Assembly: GCF_003386865.1 (NCBI RefSeq) | Contig: NZ_QTUA01000001.1 | Location: forward strand, 2,480,001 to 2,544,000 | DNA: 64,000 nucleotides | DNA from: Calidifontibacter indicus | GTDB lineage: Bacteria; Actinomycetota; Actinomycetes; Actinomycetales; Dermatophilaceae | Direction: 5' to 3' | Part shown: positions 28,260 through 36,542 of the stretch, piece by piece | Numbering within the stretch: position 1 is the stretch's first letter | Layout of the letters: every line of letters begins with the position of its first letter | Position numbers and translations under genes: made by a program | The notes under the pieces: generated by a model | What the model saw: only the letters and a program-made list of their open reading frames with translations | The model's database searches: none | Told to the model about the DNA's origin: nothing

Positions 28260-28841
28260 GTGAGTTCGAACAAGGCCAGCAGCGACATCGGGTCGCACTT
28301 CTCCCGCGTCGTCCGCGCGCTGGAAGGCGTGCGCCTTCGGCCCGAGGTGAGCCTCACCGAGGTGCCGGCCCCCGGCCGCATCGCGCCCTACTCCGTGGCG
28401 ATGACCGCCGACGTCGCCGCCGGCCCGGATGAAGACGAACTCGCCTCCGGCCGCTTCGTCGTGCTCCACGACCCGAGCTGCCCCGAACCGTGGGAAGGCG
28501 CCTGGCGCATCGTCACCTTCGCCCGCGCCCAACTCGAGCCCGAACTCGCCGCCGACCCGATGCTCGGCGATGTCGGCTGGACCTGGCTGACCGACGCCCT
28601 CGACGAGGCCGAAGCCGGTTACACCGCGGAGGCCGGAACGGTCACCCGGGTGCTGTCCCAGGGCTACGGCGGCCTCACCGACAACGGCACGACGGTCGAG
28701 ATGGAGGTCCGCGCGTCGTGGACTCCCTCCGACGAAGACCTCACCCCGCACCTGCAGGCCTGGGGCGCGATGCTCTGCACCATCGCCGGCCTGCCGCCGC
28801 TGCCCGACGGAGTGGTGCCGCTGCCGGGGCAGCGTCGATGA
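28260..28841 (+). CDS. DUF3000 family protein
   Basis: A 193-residue soluble protein with FSRVVRALEGVRLRPEVSLT near the N-terminus, GRFVVLHDPSCPEPWEGAWR in the middle and VRASWTPSDEDLTPHLQAWG near the end, the pattern of DUF3000. That family is actinobacterial and uncharacterised. It starts with GTG. The stop overlaps the start of the RNase D gene by four bases (ATGA), the usual partner of DUF3000 genes in this phylum, so the two are probably translated together. Confidence 0.88.
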   Translation: MSSNKASSDIGSHFSRVVRALEGVRLRPEVSLTEVPAPGRIAPYSVAMTADVAAGPDEDELASGRFVVLHDPSCPEPWEGAWRIVTFARAQLEPELAADPMLGDVGWTWLTDALDEAEAGYTAEAGTVTRVLSQGYGGLTDNGTTVEMEVRASWTPSDEDLTPHLQAWGAMLCTIAGLPPLPDGVVPLPGQRR

Positions 28842-30100
28842 CGACCGACGAGACCCAGCCCACCGACCAGCCCGAGTACCCCCTGCTCGCGGCCCCCGCC
28901 GACGGTGTCCCACCGGTCATCGACACCGAGCGCGCGCTGACGGACGCCGCCCGCGCCCTCGCCGACGGCCACGGACCCGTCGCGCTCGACGCCGAACGGG
29001 CGTCGGGTTTCCGGTACGGCAATCGCGCCTACCTGGTTCAGATCCATCGTGACGGATCGGGCACGCACCTCATCGACCCGATCGCCTGCCCCGATCTCGG
29101 CCCGATCCAGGACGTCATCGGCGATGTCGAGTGGGTGCTGCACGCAGCCACCCAGGACCTCCCCTGCCTCGCCGAGGTCGGCCTGCACCCGAGCAAACTC
29201 TTCGACACCGAACTCGGTTCTCGCCTGGCCGGATTGCCGCGAGTCGGTCTGGCGTCGGTCGTCGAGCACTACGTCGGAGTCACCCTCGCCAAGGAGCACT
29301 CCGCGGTCGACTGGTCGGAGCGTCCGCTGCCGCAGCCCTGGCTCAGTTACGCCGCGCTGGACGTCGAGGTGCTGGTGGAGGTGCGTGACCGTCTCGCCGC
29401 CGACCTGGAGTCGCAGGGCAAGGCCGACTGGGCCGCCCAGGAGTTCCACGCGCTCACCTCGTTCACCGGGCCTCCGCAGCGGAAGGACCCCTGGCGGCGC
29501 ACCTCGGGCATGCACAAGATCCGCAACCGGCGGGCGATCGCTCGCGTGCGTGAACTCTGGCAGGCCCGCGACGTCATCGCCCAGCACCGCGACACCTCCC
29601 CCGGACGCGTGCTGCCCGATGCGTTGCTCGTCGAGATCGCCAACGGCGCCCCCACCAGCGCGGCCGACCTGATGGCGCTGCCCGGCGCCTCAAATCGCCG
29701 CGGACGCCCGCACCCGGGCCTGCCGCGCTACCAGCGCGACTGGCTCGACGCCGTCCGCCGGGTGGGCGCGATGAACGAGCGCGACCTGCCGCCGGCAACC
29801 CTGCGCAGCGACGCTCCCCCGCCGCAGCGGGTGTGGGCCGATCGCGACCCCGTCGCGGCGGCGCGCCTCACCCAGGTGCGCGAAGACCTCGCCGCGTTCG
29901 GCGAGGAACATCACGTTCCGGTGGAGAACATCCTCACCCCCGACTACCTGCGCCGCGTGCTCTGGGAGCCCTCGAACCCCCTTGACGCACAAACGATCTC
30001 GCGCGAACTCAGCGAGCTCGGTGCGCGCGAGTGGCAGGTCGACATCGTGACGCCGATGATCGAGAAGGCTGTCGCGGAGCACCCCCTTACCGGCGAGTAA
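28838..30100 (+). CDS. Ribonuclease D family 3'-5' exonuclease
   Basis: A 420-residue DEDDy exonuclease with HRDC domain. Exo I is VALDAERASGFRYGNRAYLV (Asp-x-Glu), exo II HAATQDLPCLAEVG (Asp) and exo III SYAALDVEVLVEV (Tyr and Asp). The HRDC domain covers about residues 225-300 (RRAIARVRELWQARDVIA), and a C-terminal helical part follows. It trims 3' ends of structured RNA, including tRNA precursors. ATGA overlap with the DUF3000 gene indicates coupling. The length is normal for actinobacterial members. Confidence 0.92.
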   Translation: MTTDETQPTDQPEYPLLAAPADGVPPVIDTERALTDAARALADGHGPVALDAERASGFRYGNRAYLVQIHRDGSGTHLIDPIACPDLGPIQDVIGDVEWVLHAATQDLPCLAEVGLHPSKLFDTELGSRLAGLPRVGLASVVEHYVGVTLAKEHSAVDWSERPLPQPWLSYAALDVEVLVEVRDRLAADLESQGKADWAAQEFHALTSFTGPPQRKDPWRRTSGMHKIRNRRAIARVRELWQARDVIAQHRDTSPGRVLPDALLVEIANGAPTSAADLMALPGASNRRGRPHPGLPRYQRDWLDAVRRVGAMNERDLPPATLRSDAPPPQRVWADRDPVAAARLTQVREDLAAFGEEHHVPVENILTPDYLRRVLWEPSNPLDAQTISRELSELGAREWQVDIVTPMIEKAVAEHPLTGE

Positions 30101-30149
30101 CAAGCCGGGCTAGAGTTGTGCCGACCAATCGACTCACCCGGGAGGCACT

Positions 30150-31403
30150 GTGCCCCGCACACTCTCCGAGGTCGTTTTCGTCGACGGCGTCCGTACGCCG
30201 TTCGGCAAGGCAGGCGAGAAGGGCATCTACGCCCAGACCCGTGCCGACGACCTCGTCATCAAATGCATCCGTGACCTGCTGCGCCGCCAGCCCAACCTGC
30301 CGCCGGAGCGCGTCGAGGAGGTCGCGATCGCGGCCACGACGCAGATCGGCGACCAGGGTCTGACCCTCGGCCGGATGGCCGCTCTCCTGTCCGGCCTGCC
30401 GAAGTCGACGCCGGGCTACTCGGTCGACCGCATGTGCGCCGGCGCCATGACGGCCGTCACCAACACCGCGTCGTCCATCGCGTTCGGCGCCTACGAGGTC
30501 GCCATCGCCGGCGGCGTCGAGCACATGGGCCGGCACCCGATGGGCGAGGGCGTCGACCCGAACCCGCGGATCGTCGCCGAGAAACTCGTCGACCCGTCCG
30601 CGCTGGTCATGGGCCAAACCGCCGAGAACCTGCACGACCGCTTCCCGAGCATCACCAAGCAGCGCTGCGACGCGTTCGCGGTGGGCTCGCAGAACAAGCT
30701 CGAGCAGGCGTACGCCGACGGCAAGATCCAGCCCGACCTGGTGCCCGTGGCCACCCGCCACGCGGAGAAGGGCTGGGGCCTGGCGACCGTCGACGAGCCG
30801 CCGCGCAAGGGCGTGAAGATCGAAGACCTCGAGTCGCTCAAGACCCCGTTCCGCCCGCACGGCAATGTCACCGCGGGCAACGCCGCCGGCCTCAACGACG
30901 GCGCCACCGCCTGCCTGCTCGCCTCCGAGCGGGCCGCGCACGAGCTCGACCTGCCGGTCGGCATGCGGATGGTCACCTACTCCTTCGTCGGCGTCGACCC
31001 CGAGGTCATGGGCATCGGACCGGTGCCGGCCACCGAGAAGGCCCTCGACCACGCCGGTCTCACCATCGACGACATCGGCCTGTTCGAACTCAACGAGGCG
31101 TTCGCCGTGCAGGTGCTCGCCTTCCTCGAGCACTTCGGCATCGCCGACGACGACGCCCGTGTCAACCCGTGGGGCGGCGCCATCGCCACCGGTCACCCGC
31201 TCGCATCCTCCGGTGTGCGCCTGATGACGCAGCTGTCGCGCCAGTTCGCCGAGCACCCCGAGGTGCGCTACGGCCTCACCGCAATGTGCATCGGCATCGG
31301 CATGGGTGGAGCGGTCATCTGGGAGAACCCGCACCACGCCGACTACCGCAGCTCGGTCGCCGACGACGCGTCCGGCCGCAAGACCCAGGAAGGTGTCGCC
31401 TGA
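30150..31403 (+). CDS. fadA: Acetyl-CoA C-acyltransferase (3-ketoacyl-CoA thiolase)
   Basis: A 417-residue thiolase. The nucleophile Cys is in SVDRMCAGAMTAV. GGVEHMGRHPMGEG, NAAGLNDGATACLLAS, the catalytic His region WGGAIATGHPLASSGVRL and the second Cys in AMCIGIGMGGA follow in the family order. It cleaves 3-ketoacyl-CoA to acetyl-CoA and a shortened acyl-CoA. The start is GTG with GGGAGG upstream. The stop overlaps the next gene's ATG (TGATG), so both beta-oxidation subunits are made together. Confidence 0.93.
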   Translation: MPRTLSEVVFVDGVRTPFGKAGEKGIYAQTRADDLVIKCIRDLLRRQPNLPPERVEEVAIAATTQIGDQGLTLGRMAALLSGLPKSTPGYSVDRMCAGAMTAVTNTASSIAFGAYEVAIAGGVEHMGRHPMGEGVDPNPRIVAEKLVDPSALVMGQTAENLHDRFPSITKQRCDAFAVGSQNKLEQAYADGKIQPDLVPVATRHAEKGWGLATVDEPPRKGVKIEDLESLKTPFRPHGNVTAGNAAGLNDGATACLLASERAAHELDLPVGMRMVTYSFVGVDPEVMGIGPVPATEKALDHAGLTIDDIGLFELNEAFAVQVLAFLEHFGIADDDARVNPWGGAIATGHPLASSGVRLMTQLSRQFAEHPEVRYGLTAMCIGIGMGGAVIWENPHHADYRSSVADDASGRKTQEGVA

Positions 31404-33508
31404 TGACGCAGACCCAGCTCCAGCAGCCCGACGAGGTCGTCACCCACGTCCGCAGCCAGGACGTGCAATTGCCCGGTGACGCAGGCACGTTCGTGCTGCT
31501 CACCCTCGACAACGGGTTCGACCACACCAAGCCGAACAGCTTCGGACCTGCCGGCCTCGCCGAGCTGTCCGCGGCCCTCGACAAGGCGGCCACGCGCGCC
31601 GAAGCCGGCGAGATCGTCGGTCTCGGCATCACCGGGAAGCCGTTCATCTTCGCGGTGGGCGCAGACCTCAAGGGCATCGGCACGATCACCTCGCGTGAGC
31701 AGGCCCTCGAGATCGCCCGGCTCGGCCACGAGACCTTCAGCAAGATCGCCGACCTCACGGTGCCCACCTTCGCGTTCATCAACGGCGCGTCGATGGGTGG
31801 CGGTGTCGAGATCGCGCTGTACGCCGACTACCGCACGATCTCCGCGGACGTGCCGGCCTACTCCACGCCCGAGGTCTTCCTCGGTCTCGTGCCCGGCTGG
31901 GGCGGCACCTACCTGCTGCCGCACCTCATCGGTGTCGAGAACGCGCTCAAGCTGATCGTCGAGAACCCGCTCAACCAGAACCGCATGATCAAGGGCAAGG
32001 ACGCCTTCGCCCTTGGTTGCGCCGACCGCCTGATCGAGCCGGTCACCTTCCTGGAGGACTCGCTCGGCTTCGCCGCAGGTGTCATCGCCGGCACCGAGAA
32101 GGTCGAACGGGCAGCGGTCAGCACCGACGAAAACGCCTGGAACGCAGCGATTTCGGCCGGACGCAAGCTGGCCGAGCAGCGCACCGGTGGTGCCGCGATC
32201 TCGGCCACGCGGGCGCTCGACCTCGTCGAGGCGGCCCGCACCGCGGACCGCGCCGACGCGTTCGAGGCGGAGAACCAGGCGCTCGCCGACCTCATCATGA
32301 GCGACGAGCTGCGCGCCGGCCTCTACGCGTTCGACCTCGTGCAGCGCCGCGCCAAGCGTCCGGCCGGTGCACCCGACAAGTCGCTGGCCCGCAAGGTGAC
32401 CAAGGTGGGCATCGTGGGTGCCGGCCTGATGGCGAGCCAGCTGGCGATGCTGTTCATCCGCCAGCTCAAGGTGCCGGTCGTCATGACCGACCTCGACCAG
32501 GAGCGCGTCGACAAGGGCGTCGCCTATGTGCACGCCGAGATCGACAAGCTCGCGGCCAAGGGCCGCGTCTCGGCGGACGGCGTGAACCGGCTCAAGGGGC
32601 TCATCACCGGCTCGACCACCAAGGACGGCTTCGCCGACGCCGACTTCGTCATCGAGGCCGTCTTCGAGGAGATGTCGGTCAAGAAGACCGTCTGGGCCGA
32701 GGTCGAGCAGATCGTCACCCCGGAGTGCGTGCTCGCGACCAACACCTCGTCGCTGTCGATCACCGAGATGGCCGAAGACCTGCAGCACCCGGAGCGGGTC
32801 GTCGGATTCCACTTCTTCAACCCGGTGGCCGTCATGCCGCTGTTGGAGATCATTCGTGGCGACAAGACCGACGATGCGACGCTGGCGACCGCGTTCGCGA
32901 CCGGCAAGGGTCTGAAGAAGACCTGCATCCTGGTCAAGAACTCCCCCTCGTTCGTGGTGAACCGCCTGCTCGGTCGGTTCATGGGCGATGCGGGCCGGAT
33001 CGTCGACGAGGGCACCCCGATCGAGACCGTCGAGCGCGCGTTCGCGGGCCTCACCCCGATGCCGCCGTTCATGCTCATCTCGCTGGTCGGCCCGGCGATC
33101 GCGCTGCACAACAGCGAGACCCTCGCCAAGGCCTTCCCGGACCGCTTCCGGGCGAGCAAGAACCTGGCGAAGGTCGTGGAGGCGAAGATCCCCTCGTTCT
33201 ACGGCGCCGACGGGAAGATCGACCCGAAGGTCATGGAGCTGTTCGATGCTCCGTCCGACCCGAAGGAGCTCACCACCGAGCAGGTGCGCGAGAGCGCGCT
33301 GGCCTCGATGGCCGACGAGATCCGCCGCATGCTGGACGAAGGCGTCGTTGCCGAGGTGCAGGACATCGACCTCGCCATGATCACCGGTGCGGGTTTCCCG
33401 TTCTGGAACGGCGGCATCTCACCGCTGTTGGACCGCACCGGCACCTCCGAGAAGGTCACGGGTTCGCGGTTCCTGGCTCCGGGCGTTGCGAGCGTGCCCA
33501 CGTCCTGA
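31403..33508 (+). CDS. fadB: Fatty-acid oxidation multifunctional protein (enoyl-CoA hydratase/3-hydroxyacyl-CoA dehydrogenase)
   Basis: A 701-residue fusion. Residues 1-200 are a crotonase domain with the oxyanion loop INGASMGGGVEIALYADYR and both catalytic Glu residues (VEIAL and TPEVFLGLVPGWGG). From about residue 330 comes the NAD-binding domain VGIVGAGLMASQLAM, then ATNTSSLSITEMAEDL, the catalytic His in VGFHFFNPVAVMPLLEII and the C-terminal domain (VKNSPSFVVNRLLGRFM). In VGAGLMAS the usual third Gly of the dinucleotide motif is Ala. It forms the beta-oxidation complex with the overlapping thiolase. A strong terminator follows. Confidence 0.93.
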   Translation: MTQTQLQQPDEVVTHVRSQDVQLPGDAGTFVLLTLDNGFDHTKPNSFGPAGLAELSAALDKAATRAEAGEIVGLGITGKPFIFAVGADLKGIGTITSREQALEIARLGHETFSKIADLTVPTFAFINGASMGGGVEIALYADYRTISADVPAYSTPEVFLGLVPGWGGTYLLPHLIGVENALKLIVENPLNQNRMIKGKDAFALGCADRLIEPVTFLEDSLGFAAGVIAGTEKVERAAVSTDENAWNAAISAGRKLAEQRTGGAAISATRALDLVEAARTADRADAFEAENQALADLIMSDELRAGLYAFDLVQRRAKRPAGAPDKSLARKVTKVGIVGAGLMASQLAMLFIRQLKVPVVMTDLDQERVDKGVAYVHAEIDKLAAKGRVSADGVNRLKGLITGSTTKDGFADADFVIEAVFEEMSVKKTVWAEVEQIVTPECVLATNTSSLSITEMAEDLQHPERVVGFHFFNPVAVMPLLEIIRGDKTDDATLATAFATGKGLKKTCILVKNSPSFVVNRLLGRFMGDAGRIVDEGTPIETVERAFAGLTPMPPFMLISLVGPAIALHNSETLAKAFPDRFRASKNLAKVVEAKIPSFYGADGKIDPKVMELFDAPSDPKELTTEQVRESALASMADEIRRMLDEGVVAEVQDIDLAMITGAGFPFWNGGISPLLDRTGTSEKVTGSRFLAPGVASVPTS

Positions 33509-33522
33509 GCACATCTCGAGCG

Positions 33523-33563
33523 CGAAAGGCGCGACCTGTCCACGTGACGGGTCGCGCCTTTCG
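33523..33563 (+). terminator. Terminator after fadA-fadB
   Basis: CGAAAGGCGCGACC (33523-33536) pairs perfectly over 14 bp with 33550-33563; the 13-nt loop contains CACGTG. It starts 14 nt after the fadB stop codon. Confidence 0.75.
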
Positions 33564-33616
33564 TGTCGAAGGGGTGATCAGCGTTACGCTGAACAAACTG
33601 CTCTGCGTCCCGTCGA

Positions 33617-33634
33617 TATCTCATATGTGAGATA
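33617..33634. promoter_or_regulatory. Inverted repeat before HTH-MurA gene, candidate autoregulatory operator
   Basis: TATCTCA (33617-33623) and TGAGATA (33628-33634) are perfect inverted 7-mers around TATG. The element ends 10 bp before the GTG start of a protein whose first domain is an XRE-type helix-turn-helix. It is far more AT-rich than its surroundings and overlaps the expected -10 or leader region. Confidence 0.6.
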
Positions 33635-33644
33635 CCCTCGCGAG

Positions 33645-35171
33645 GTGACTGAGGACTATCTGGTACGCGTCGGCCGCATCATTCGCGACGCGCGGCGCCA
33701 CAAACAACTGACCCAGCACGAACTTGCAGCATCCTTGAACACCAGTCAGAGCGCCGTCGCGCGCATCGAACAAGGCAAACAGAACTTGAGTCTGGAGACG
33801 CTCGCGCGGATCGGACAGGCTCTCGACACCGAGGTGGTAACCGTGGCATCGAACACTCCCCTGAACCTTCGCATCGAAGGCGGGCGTCAGCTCTCGGGTG
33901 AGATCGACGTACGCACCAGCAAGAACGCCGCAGTCGCGTGTCTGTGTGCGGCGCTGCTGAACAAGGGCAAGACGACGCTGCGCAACCTCGCGCGCATCGA
34001 AGAGGTCAACCGCATCACCGAGGTGCTCGACTCGGTCGGCGTGAAGACCCGCTGGCTGCCGAACAGCTCCGACCTGGAGATCGTCCCGGGCGACACCATC
34101 GACCTCGATTCGATGGACGAGGCAGCTGCCCGCCGCACCCGCACCATCTTGATGTTCCTCGGCCCGCTGCTGCACGAGTACGAGAAGTTCAAGCTGCCGA
34201 ACGCCGGCGGTTGCGACCTCGGTGAGCGCACCGTCGAACCGCACCTGCACGCGCTGCGTCACTTCGGTCTCGACGTCGTCGCGACCCACGGTTACTACCA
34301 CGCCACCGTCGACAAGTCGGTGCGCCCCGAGCGTGCGATCGTGCTCACCGAGCGCGGCGACACGGTCACCGAGAACGTGCTGTTCGCGGCCGCCCGCTAC
34401 GAGGGCAAGACCGTCATCCGCAACGCCAGCCCGAACTACATGGTGCAGGACCTCTGCTTCTTCCTGCGCGAGCTCGGCGTGTCCGTCGAGGGCATCGGCA
34501 CCACCACCCTGACCGTCCACGGCGTCGCCGACATCAACAAGGACGTCGAGTACCACCCGTCCGAAGACCCGATCGAGGCCATGTCGCTCATCGCGGCCGC
34601 GATCGTCACCAAGTCGCAGGTCACCGTCAAGCGGGTGCCGATCGAGTTCATGGAGATGGAACTCGCGCAGCTCGAGGTGATGGGCTTCAAGTACGAGATC
34701 ACCCCGGAGTACCTCTCCAACAACGGCGAGACCCGCTTGGTCGACATCACCACGATTCCGAGCGACCTGGTGGCGCCGAAGGACAAGATCCACCCGATGC
34801 CGTTCCCCGGCCTCAACATCGACAACCTGCCGTTCTTCGCCGTCATCGCGGCGACCGCCACCGGCAGCACCACGATCCACGACTGGGTCTACGACAACCG
34901 CGCGATCTACCTCATCGACCTCAACGCCCTCGGCGCCAAGGTCAAGCTGATGGACCCGCACCGCGTTCTCATCGAAGGCCCGACCCGCTGGCGCGCCGCC
35001 GAGGTCATGTGCCCGCCGGCGCTGCGTCCGGGCGTCGTGATCCTGCTCGGCATGCTGGCCGCGCCCGGCACCTCGGTGCTGCGCAACACCTACGTCATCA
35101 ACCGCGGCTACGAGGAACTCGCCGAGCGCCTCAACGCGCTCGGCGCGAGGATCGAGAGCTTCCGCGACTGA
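33645..35171 (+). CDS. UDP-N-acetylglucosamine 1-carboxyvinyltransferase-like enzyme with N-terminal XRE HTH domain
   Basis: A 508-residue fusion. Residues 8-65 form an XRE/Cro helix-turn-helix (RIIRDARRHKQLTQHELAAS and NTSQSAVARIEQGKQNLSLE). From about residue 72 a MurA-like fold begins: LRIEGGRQLSGEIDV and the conserved SKNAAV Lys-Asn. NAGGCDLGERTVEPH carries the active-site Cys and Arg, FPGLNIDNLPFFAV the Asp, and YVINRGYEELAERL the C-terminal Arg. MurA transfers enolpyruvate to UDP-GlcNAc in the first peptidoglycan step. All key residues appear present, so it is probably active, but it diverges from standard MurA and could be a paralogue. The GTG at 33645 makes the HTH the exact N-terminus. 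Confidence 0.85.
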   Translation: MTEDYLVRVGRIIRDARRHKQLTQHELAASLNTSQSAVARIEQGKQNLSLETLARIGQALDTEVVTVASNTPLNLRIEGGRQLSGEIDVRTSKNAAVACLCAALLNKGKTTLRNLARIEEVNRITEVLDSVGVKTRWLPNSSDLEIVPGDTIDLDSMDEAAARRTRTILMFLGPLLHEYEKFKLPNAGGCDLGERTVEPHLHALRHFGLDVVATHGYYHATVDKSVRPERAIVLTERGDTVTENVLFAAARYEGKTVIRNASPNYMVQDLCFFLRELGVSVEGIGTTTLTVHGVADINKDVEYHPSEDPIEAMSLIAAAIVTKSQVTVKRVPIEFMEMELAQLEVMGFKYEITPEYLSNNGETRLVDITTIPSDLVAPKDKIHPMPFPGLNIDNLPFFAVIAATATGSTTIHDWVYDNRAIYLIDLNALGAKVKLMDPHRVLIEGPTRWRAAEVMCPPALRPGVVILLGMLAAPGTSVLRNTYVINRGYEELAERLNALGARIESFRD

Positions 35172-35184
35172 TCCGGCCGGCTTC

Positions 35185-35952
35185 ATGGCGCGCACGCCCT
35201 ACCTCGACCACGGCGGTGTGGTCGCGATGGCCCACCGCGGCTTCTCCCGCGACGGCTTGGAGAACACACTCCAGGCGTTCGCGGCAGCCGTCGACCTCGG
35301 CTACACCTATGTCGAGACCGACGTGCACGTGACCTCCGACGGGGTGCTCGTGTCGTTCCACGACGACACCCTCGACCGGGTCAGTGACGCGACCGGGCTC
35401 ATCCGCGAGCTCGCCTGGTCGCAGGTGAGCCAGGCCCGCATCGGCGACCAGCCGGTGCCACTGATGGACGACCTGTTCGGCAACTGGCCCGATCTGCGCC
35501 TCAACATCGACTGCAAGCACATCTCGGCCGCCCCGGCGTTGGCCGAGGCGATCGAGAAGCACGCCGCCCACGACCGGGTGCTCGTCGCGTCGTTCGACGA
35601 CCACACCCGCGACGAGGTGCTGCGCCGGTTGTCGAAACCCGTTGCGACGTCGGCGGGTTCGGCCCGCACCCGGCAGGCGGTGCTGGCCTCGAAGGGGAAG
35701 CTGCGTCCCGTCGCCCGCCGGGCCCTGGCGCCGGTCGACGCGCTGCAGGTGCCACATCGGCAGGGACGCGTCACCGTCGTCACCCGGTCGTTCGTGCAGA
35801 TGGCGCACGCGCTCGGCAAGCAGGTGCACGTCTGGACGATCAACGACGCCGACGAGATGCACGAACTGCTCGACCTCGGTGTCGACGGGCTGATCAGCGA
35901 CCGTGCCGATGTTCTGAAAAACGTTCTGCAGGAACGAGGTACGTGGGCCTGA
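35185..35952 (+). CDS. Glycerophosphodiester phosphodiesterase family protein
   Basis: A 255-residue GDPD-fold enzyme. MAHRGFSRDGLENTLQAF has the first catalytic His and the metal-binding Glu. YVETDVHVTSDGVLVSFHDDTLDRV supplies further metal ligands and the second His. LRLNIDCKH, VHVWTINDADEMHELLDLG and DGLISDRADVL complete the barrel. No signal peptide is seen, so it is probably cytoplasmic. It hydrolyses glycerophosphodiesters to glycerol 3-phosphate and an alcohol. The start lies 13 nt after the HTH-MurA stop, suggesting the same transcript. Confidence 0.9.
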   Translation: MARTPYLDHGGVVAMAHRGFSRDGLENTLQAFAAAVDLGYTYVETDVHVTSDGVLVSFHDDTLDRVSDATGLIRELAWSQVSQARIGDQPVPLMDDLFGNWPDLRLNIDCKHISAAPALAEAIEKHAAHDRVLVASFDDHTRDEVLRRLSKPVATSAGSARTRQAVLASKGKLRPVARRALAPVDALQVPHRQGRVTVVTRSFVQMAHALGKQVHVWTINDADEMHELLDLGVDGLISDRADVLKNVLQERGTWA

Positions 35953-35990
35953 GCGAGCTGCGCGGCCCGACCGGAAGCACGAGCGTCGGG

Positions 35991-36510
35991 TCAGCCCCGG
36001 AACAGGATCGCCGACCGCACCACCGGTACGTCGTAGCCGTGGCTCGCGATCGGTGACGACGGCGCCTCTTCGGACGGCCCGGGCCGGTGAGCGCCAGGTA
36101 GGGCGCGGCGCCGTAGGCGGTCGGGCGGTAGCGCACGCTCGAGCGCCAGTCATCCAACGGATGCTCGCCGAACATCATCGTGGTGAACCGCAGCTCGCGT
36201 TCGTCGTGCAAGCCCTGATGTTTGATCAGCACAAGGGCTTGCTCGAGGTCCTCGAGGATGTCGTCGAACAGATCGAGCGTCTGCTGGTCGGGCTCCCCTG
36301 TGTCGCACGCAGGGCGGCCGGATCCTGCGGGATGCCGTCGAGTACGGCGGTGACCAGCGCTCGTTGGCCGTCCTGGTCAGAACGCACCGGCGTCCACTCG
36401 CGCTCCGGGCGACGGGCCGCGATGGTCGGCGCGTGCTTCCGGGGCTCGCAGCACGATCTCGGCCCACAGTCCCCGCCGGCATCGGCGCGGGCCTGCACTT
36501 CGTCGCTCAT
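35991..36510 (-). pseudogene. Frameshifted gene of unknown function (about 173 residues if repaired)
   Basis: The ATG at 36510 begins MSDEVQARADAGGD, continuing through RALVTAVLDGIPQDPAALRA. One base added to the run CCCC at 36295-36298 leads into EPDQQTLDLFDDILEDLEQA and FTTMMFGEHPLDDW. A second base added near GGCCCGGGCC (36077-36086) leads into SHGYDVPVVRSAILFRG and a stop at 35991. With both bases added the length is exactly 174 codons, and all segments have local codon bias. I do not recognise the family. It could be intact in the cell with two consensus errors, or a recent pseudogene. Confidence 0.5.
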
Positions 36511-36542
36511 GGGCGTCACCCTAGCGACCGCGCCGGCACCGC

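Noticed and set aside
30434-31402. In-frame N-terminal extension of the FadB-type protein
   Set aside because: It is the thiolase read in another frame; TGATG overlap at 31403 sets the start.
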